From Alphaproteobacteria bacterium (GTDB taxonomy: Bacteria; Pseudomonadota; Alphaproteobacteria; JAEULC01): a stretch of DNA of 39,943 nt. The position numbers and the translations under genes were made by a program. The DNA lies in assembly GCA_020846275.1 (NCBI GenBank), contig JADLEG010000073.1, forward strand, positions 1 through 39,943, read 5' to 3'. This document shows positions 37,300 through 39,943 of this stretch, one piece after another (the first letter of the stretch is position 1; the number at the start of each line of letters is the position of its first letter). A model generated the notes under the pieces. That model saw only the letters and a program-made list of their open reading frames with translations. It searched no databases and was not told where the DNA came from.

Positions 37300-37305
37300 C
37301 GCGCC

Positions 37306-38112
37306 ATGTTCCAGATCGGCCGCGACTGCATCATCCATCCGACCGCGCGTATCGAGGTCAAGCAGGGCTTCCTCGGCGACCGCGCGATGGTCCGCGAGCA
37401 TGTCGTGATCGAGGGCGACCACGTGGAGATCGGCGCCGAGGCCTTCATCAACCGCTTCGCGTCGATCGGCGGCGGCAGCAGCCACGATCCCGGCTCGAGC
37501 TTGACCGCCGGCGATTTCCTGCATCTCGGATTCTTCGCCCATATCAACACCGCGCGCCGCGTCACGATCGGCCACGAATTCGGCTGCGGCATCGAGACCA
37601 AGCTGTTCACCCACGGCATCTACAGCTCGGCCTGGGACGGGTTTCCCGCGCAGTGGGGCGAGATTCACGTCGGCGACCGCGTCTGGCTGCCCAACGCCTG
37701 GGTCAATCCGGGCGTGACGATCGGCAGCGACGTGGTGGTGGCCGCGCGCAGCCTGGTGAACAAGGACCTGCCGCCGGGCTGCCTGGCCGGCGGCGCGCCG
37801 GCCGCGGTGCTGAAGCCCGGGCGGTATCCGCGCGCCCTATCGCCCGCGGAGAAGCGTGCGCTGTTCGCCGGCATCTTCGCCCATGCGCAGCGGCGCGATG
37901 GCTTCGCGCATACATTCGAACCGGTCGATGAGGACAGCTACCGCGTGGACGCCGACACGGTGTTTCACGTGACGCGCCGCCAGGTCGAGGGCCGCGCCAC
38001 CGGCTTCAGCGAGATCCTACGCAACCAGCTCCGCCGCAACGGCATCCGCTTCCGCTTCGTCGCGGAGGAGGGCGAATACCGCCCCTGGCGCGGAGTCCTG
38101 ACGAGCGCGTGA
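37306..38112 (+). CDS. hexapeptide-repeat acyltransferase with C-terminal extension
   Basis: A 268-aa protein. Residues about 1-175 form a left-handed beta-helix of hexapeptide repeats (IIHPTARIEV, VRVEIGAE-type turns, VWLPNAWVNPGVTIGSDVVVAARSLV), as in WbbJ-type acetyltransferases; NHGI-type His is present in FTHGIYS. The last 90 residues are not repeats and are unusual for the family; they may bind the acceptor or a partner. It follows the PIG-L deacetylase by 6 bp, consistent with re-acylation of an amino sugar. It converges on the glycosyltransferase gene at 8 bp. Confidence 0.8.
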   Translation: MFQIGRDCIIHPTARIEVKQGFLGDRAMVREHVVIEGDHVEIGAEAFINRFASIGGGSSHDPGSSLTAGDFLHLGFFAHINTARRVTIGHEFGCGIETKLFTHGIYSSAWDGFPAQWGEIHVGDRVWLPNAWVNPGVTIGSDVVVAARSLVNKDLPPGCLAGGAPAAVLKPGRYPRALSPAEKRALFAGIFAHAQRRDGFAHTFEPVDEDSYRVDADTVFHVTRRQVEGRATGFSEILRNQLRRNGIRFRFVAEEGEYRPWRGVLTSA

Positions 38113-38120
38113 CGCGACGC

Positions 38121-39434
38121 TCACCAGTGCGGCGTCTGCTGCCACACGCGGTCGGGCACGTAGGGGTGGCGCTGGCCGATGCGCAGCAGCTCGGATGCCT
38201 GGGCGTGGAACACCGCGATGCGCAGCAGCAGCCGCAGGAACGGCACGACCGGCAGCATCAGGAAGCGGCGGGGCTGCGGCGAGGACGTGATGTCGTAGGC
38301 GATCAGCATCTTGATGAGCGTGAAGAACAGCGTCAGCCAGTAAAGCCCGCTCAGCAGCATCGGCGTGTTGAAGGGCTGCGTCGCCAGCAGATAGATCGCG
38401 GCGGAAAAATAGAGCCACGGCATGCCGATGCGGACCACCAGCGTGTCGAGCGCCACGAGCGCGTTGCGCCAGCCGTAGCGCCAGGGAAACAGCAGGTCGC
38501 CCTGCTTGCGCAGGCGGATCTTGACCATGTTGCGTTCCCAGCGCCGGCGCTGGCGGCACAGCGCCGACCAGCTCCGCGGCACGGTCGCCCACACCACCGC
38601 GCCGGTCGTGAAGGCCAGCCCCCATCCCGCCTTGCGCAGGCGCAGCGTGATGTCGGTGTCGTCGCCCAGGCCGGAATCGAACCCGCCCAGCAGCTGCACG
38701 GCCTCGGCGCGGAACAGGCCGAAGCCGCCGGGGATGATCGACATCACGCCCAGGCTCGCGCGCCAGGAACGCGGGATCGACACCGAGGCGGCGTATTCGC
38801 ATTCCTGGAAGCCCGTGACCAGGTTTTCGTTGGCGTTGCGCACGCGAACCACGCCGGTCACCGCCCCGCATCGCGGGTCCATCAGCGGTCCCAGCAGATA
38901 GGGGATCGATCCCGCCTGCAGTTCGGTGTCGGCGTCGAGGATCAGCACGTAGTCGCCGCGCGCCGCGTCCAGCCCGCGATTGAGCGCCGCCGGCTTGCCG
39001 CCATGCGCGCCCAGCGCCAGCACCCGCACGCGGGTCGTGCGCGCGAAGCGCCGCGCGCGCATGACCGTGTCGTCGCCCGAGGCGTCGTCGACCACGATCA
39101 CTTCCAGGTTGGGATAGCCGCAGTCCAGCACCGAGCGGATCGTCCCCTCGATGCGCGGCGCCTCGTTGCGCGCGGCGATCACCACGCTCACCAGCGGCGC
39201 CCGCCCGCCGCGCAGCACGAACGGGTCGGGCAGGAAGATGCTCGCCCGCCAGATCGACGTCAGCCACACGATGATCGGCGGCGCCTGCACGCGGACCAGG
39301 CCCAGCACCAGCACCAGCCAGACCCAGTAGTTCATCGAGGCAAGCAGGGTCGGCAGCGCCTCGGCCAGGCGCAGGATCGACAGCGGGCTCAGGAAGCCGA
39401 AGAAATATTCAACAAAGCCGCCCAGGGCATCCAT
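38121..39434 (-). CDS. membrane glycosyltransferase family 2, processive type
   Basis: A 437-aa inner-membrane enzyme. One or two N-terminal helices are followed by a GT-A domain with VSVVIAARNEAPRIEG, VDDASGDD, LDADTE (DxD), GLGDDTDI (catalytic Asp) and QRRRWERN (the QxxRW motif). Three or four C-terminal helices close it. The full D-D-D-QxxRW set is typical of cellulose, hyaluronan and poly-GlcNAc synthases, so it probably polymerises a sugar. Poly-GlcNAc would fit the nearby PIG-L deacetylase. The first ATG at 39434 is used; a TTG at 39458 would add 8 residues. Confidence 0.88.
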   Translation of the reverse strand: MDALGGFVEYFFGFLSPLSILRLAEALPTLLASMNYWVWLVLVLGLVRVQAPPIIVWLTSIWRASIFLPDPFVLRGGRAPLVSVVIAARNEAPRIEGTIRSVLDCGYPNLEVIVVDDASGDDTVMRARRFARTTRVRVLALGAHGGKPAALNRGLDAARGDYVLILDADTELQAGSIPYLLGPLMDPRCGAVTGVVRVRNANENLVTGFQECEYAASVSIPRSWRASLGVMSIIPGGFGLFRAEAVQLLGGFDSGLGDDTDITLRLRKAGWGLAFTTGAVVWATVPRSWSALCRQRRRWERNMVKIRLRKQGDLLFPWRYGWRNALVALDTLVVRIGMPWLYFSAAIYLLATQPFNTPMLLSGLYWLTLFFTLIKMLIAYDITSSPQPRRFLMLPVVPFLRLLLRIAVFHAQASELLRIGQRHPYVPDRVWQQTPHW

Positions 39435-39729
39435 CGAAAGGGCCCCTAACCTTGCCAAATCACCGCATCTTCTTTAACTACATGTGCGATTCGGGTAACG
39501 CCAGCCCCCAATATCTGGGTAGAGACCGAGGCGAGGCGCTGGAATGGCCAAGACACCGCACCAAATCCGAGATTTGTCGCAGACCCGTTCTACTATTTGT
39601 GCAGCATTTGCATTAAGCTGCTTTTCAGGGTCGTGGCGCTAGGTATGGCGGCAGGCTTGACCCGGACGGCAGGCTTGGCCCGGACGGCAATCTGCCCGAC
39701 CCGGCGCCACCAGGTAGGAAACCGATCCA
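39435..39729. other. 295-bp divergent intergenic region
   Basis: This is AT-richer than its surroundings. It has a dyad CAAATC-CGA-GATTTG (39562-39576), a weak stem GCAGC...GCTGC (39601-39621) followed by four T, and a two-copy 18-bp direct repeat GGCAGGCTTGRCCCGGAC (39650-39685). I found no convincing promoter boxes and no coding frame. It should hold the promoters for the glycosyltransferase and the SqdB-like genes. Confidence 0.5.
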
Positions 39730-39943
39730 TGCGCGTATTCATCGCCGGCGTCGACGGGTATCTGGGCTGGCCGCTCGCCCTGCATCTGGTCGAGCACGGC
39801 CACAGCGTCGCCGGGATGGACAATTTCCTGCGCCGCGGGCTGGTGGCCGAGATCGGCTCGCAATCGGCGACCCCGATCCGCTCGATGGCCGAGCGCCGCA
39901 ACGCGCTGCGCGAGAATTTCGGCGTCGACCTGTCGTTCTACGA
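39730..39943 (+). CDS. NAD-dependent epimerase/dehydratase, SqdB-like (5' part only)
   Basis: The first 71 codons of an extended-SDR enzyme cut by the window edge. The Rossmann motif AGVDGYLGWPLALHL, then MDNFLRR and TPIRSMAERRNALRENFG follow UDP-sulfoquinovose synthase SqdB. SqdB makes UDP-sulfoquinovose from UDP-glucose and sulfite for sulfolipid. Here it may make a sulfonated or 4-keto sugar for a surface polymer. Because only the N-terminus is visible, the Tyr-Lys catalytic pair cannot be checked. Confidence 0.7.

Noticed and set aside
35580..37931. 783-aa open frame on the plus strand spanning three genes
   Set aside because: It is in a different frame from three genes with Cys, HPDD and hexapeptide motifs, and its product is Arg/Ala/Gly-rich with no domain.
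39601..39621. Weak stem with four T, possible terminator on the plus strand
   Set aside because: A 5-bp stem with an 11-nt loop is too weak, and no plus-strand gene ends before it.

Overview
The window is very GC-rich, densely coded DNA with Shine-Dalgarno starts, GTG/TTG starts and many 4-bp ATGA/GTGA/TTGA stop-start overlaps. Gene content (phasin, TRAP and sugar ABC importers, sugar-acid dehydratases, an ectoine-hydrolase-type pair, an OapA/M23 envelope peptidase, twin-arginine exported proteins) points to a metabolically versatile, free-living soil- or plant-associated alphaproteobacterium, perhaps of the Rhodospirillales/Reyranella kind; the exact taxon is inference. I saw no rRNA, tRNA, CRISPR array, insertion sequence, integrase or phage gene.

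Layout. (1) 1-372: AT-richer non-coding DNA holding a minus-strand promoter and two intrinsic-terminator-like hairpins (possible small RNA), then an M23 endopeptidase. (2) 2028-9133: small-molecule catabolism: amidase, SDR, a DoeB/DoeA-like deacetylase-hydrolase pair, a NADAR protein coupled to a D-erythronate-dehydrogenase-like epimerase, and a DMT transporter. (3) 9123-20105, all minus strand: TRAP transporter P-Q-M, phytanoyl-CoA-dioxygenase-like oxygenase, IlvD/Edd dehydratase, a degenerate 2-keto-3-deoxy-sugar-acid kinase relative, then a complete sugar ABC importer. The sugar-acid theme continues at 20268-25733 with a mandelate-racemase-family dehydratase, an altronate/galactarate-type dehydratase coupled to an unknown secreted protein, an SPFH protein and a BDH2-like SDR. 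(4) 25856-31266: phasin with a histone-like tail, RfbC and RfbD (dTDP-rhamnose), and a minus-strand operon of ICMT-like protein, ABC ATPase, ABC-2 permease and glycosyltransferase. (5) 31464-34230: DUF1737 protein, orphan PAS histidine kinase, GlcG/HbpS protein. (6) 34322-39943: a plus-strand cassette of small membrane protein, Tat-exported protein, TackOD1 plus degenerate GGDEF protein, PIG-L deacetylase and hexapeptide acyltransferase, convergent with a membrane glycosyltransferase and next to a SqdB-like epimerase cut by the window edge.

How they may work together. Regions 2-3 look like import and oxidation/dehydration of sugar acids and related carboxylates: two transporters of different type bring substrate in, three dehydratase families remove water, SDRs oxidise, and a kinase relative completes the line. 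Regions 4 and 6 look like cell-surface glycan synthesis: activated sugars (RfbC/D, SqdB-like), chain building and export (GT2 enzymes, ABC-2), and chain editing (deacetylase plus acyltransferase). The TackOD1/degenerate-GGDEF protein inside region 6 is a candidate non-catalytic regulator of that cassette and, with the left-end RNA candidate and the NADAR-DenD pair, is the most novel-looking content.
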